From Planctomycetaceae bacterium (lineage in GTDB: Bacteria > Planctomycetota > Planctomycetia > Planctomycetales > Planctomycetaceae), in NCBI GenBank assembly GCA_947463775.1, contig CANHVD010000298.1:1-7071 (forward strand): a stretch of DNA of 7,071 nt, written 5' to 3'. Every line of letters starts with the position of its first letter. The first letter of the stretch is position 1. The notes under the pieces are model-generated. The model did no database searches, was not told the origin of the DNA, and saw only the letters and a list, made by a program, of their open reading frames with translations. Positions 7,053-7,071 of this stretch are shown here, in pieces. The position numbers and the translations under genes were made by a program.

Positions 7053-7056
7053 GGAG
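7053..7056 (+). promoter_or_regulatory. Ribosome-binding site for a gene running off the right edge
   Basis: GGAG is followed by an 8-base spacer and an ATG at 7065, a standard Shine-Dalgarno arrangement. It lies 11 bases after the stop of the membrane-protein gene, which suggests translation within the same transcript. Confidence 0.5.
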
Positions 7057-7064
7057 TTGACACA

Positions 7065-7071
7065 ATGCCCA
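7065..7071 (+). CDS. Start of a downstream gene, only two codons visible
   Basis: ATG-CCC (Met-Pro) follows the GGAG site at 7053-7056. The 23-base gap after the stop at 7039-7041 is typical of an operon partner. Nothing can be said about the product from two residues. A DUF1501 gene would fit common planctomycete gene order, but that is speculation. Confidence 0.4.

Overview
The window most likely comes from a planctomycete (phylum Planctomycetota) of moderate GC content. The strongest evidence is the 1135-residue protein at 3142-6549. It joins a planctomycete-type cytochrome c domain (PSCyt1) to a DUF1549 domain (PSCyt2) and a DUF1553 domain (PSD1), an architecture characteristic of that phylum and greatly expanded there. 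The C-terminal TPR style of the first gene also fits. All supported genes lie on the plus strand.

Layout. (1) Bases 1-936 are the 3' end of a larger gene encoding a beta-strand-rich segment followed by TPR helices. (2) Bases 937-1446 are a 510-base gap with no convincing gene but several overlapping inverted repeats. (3) Bases 1447-3006 encode a response regulator: a disordered N-terminal tail, a receiver domain, a short coiled coil and an HD-GYP cyclic-di-GMP phosphodiesterase domain. (4) Bases 3142-6549 encode the exported cytochrome/DUF1549/DUF1553 protein; the start is set at 3142 by a Shine-Dalgarno site and a signal peptide. (5) Bases 6664-7041 encode a small protein with three predicted membrane segments. 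(6) A good ribosome-binding site at 7053-7056 and an ATG at 7065 suggest another gene starting at the right edge.

Nothing in the sequence links these genes into one pathway. The HD-GYP regulator probably lowers cyclic-di-GMP in response to an unseen histidine kinase. The cytochrome-domain protein acts outside the cytoplasm. The 135-base spacing between them allows co-transcription but does not prove it. I see no mobile element, CRISPR array, tRNA, rRNA or defence system.

I found no clear new multi-gene system. The most notable observation is a 22-residue internal duplication in the HD-GYP domain. It doubles one metal-ligand histidine motif, while every other ligand spacing matches the canonical domain. 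The uncharacterised middle region of the DUF1549/DUF1553 protein and two structured intergenic elements also merit a look.
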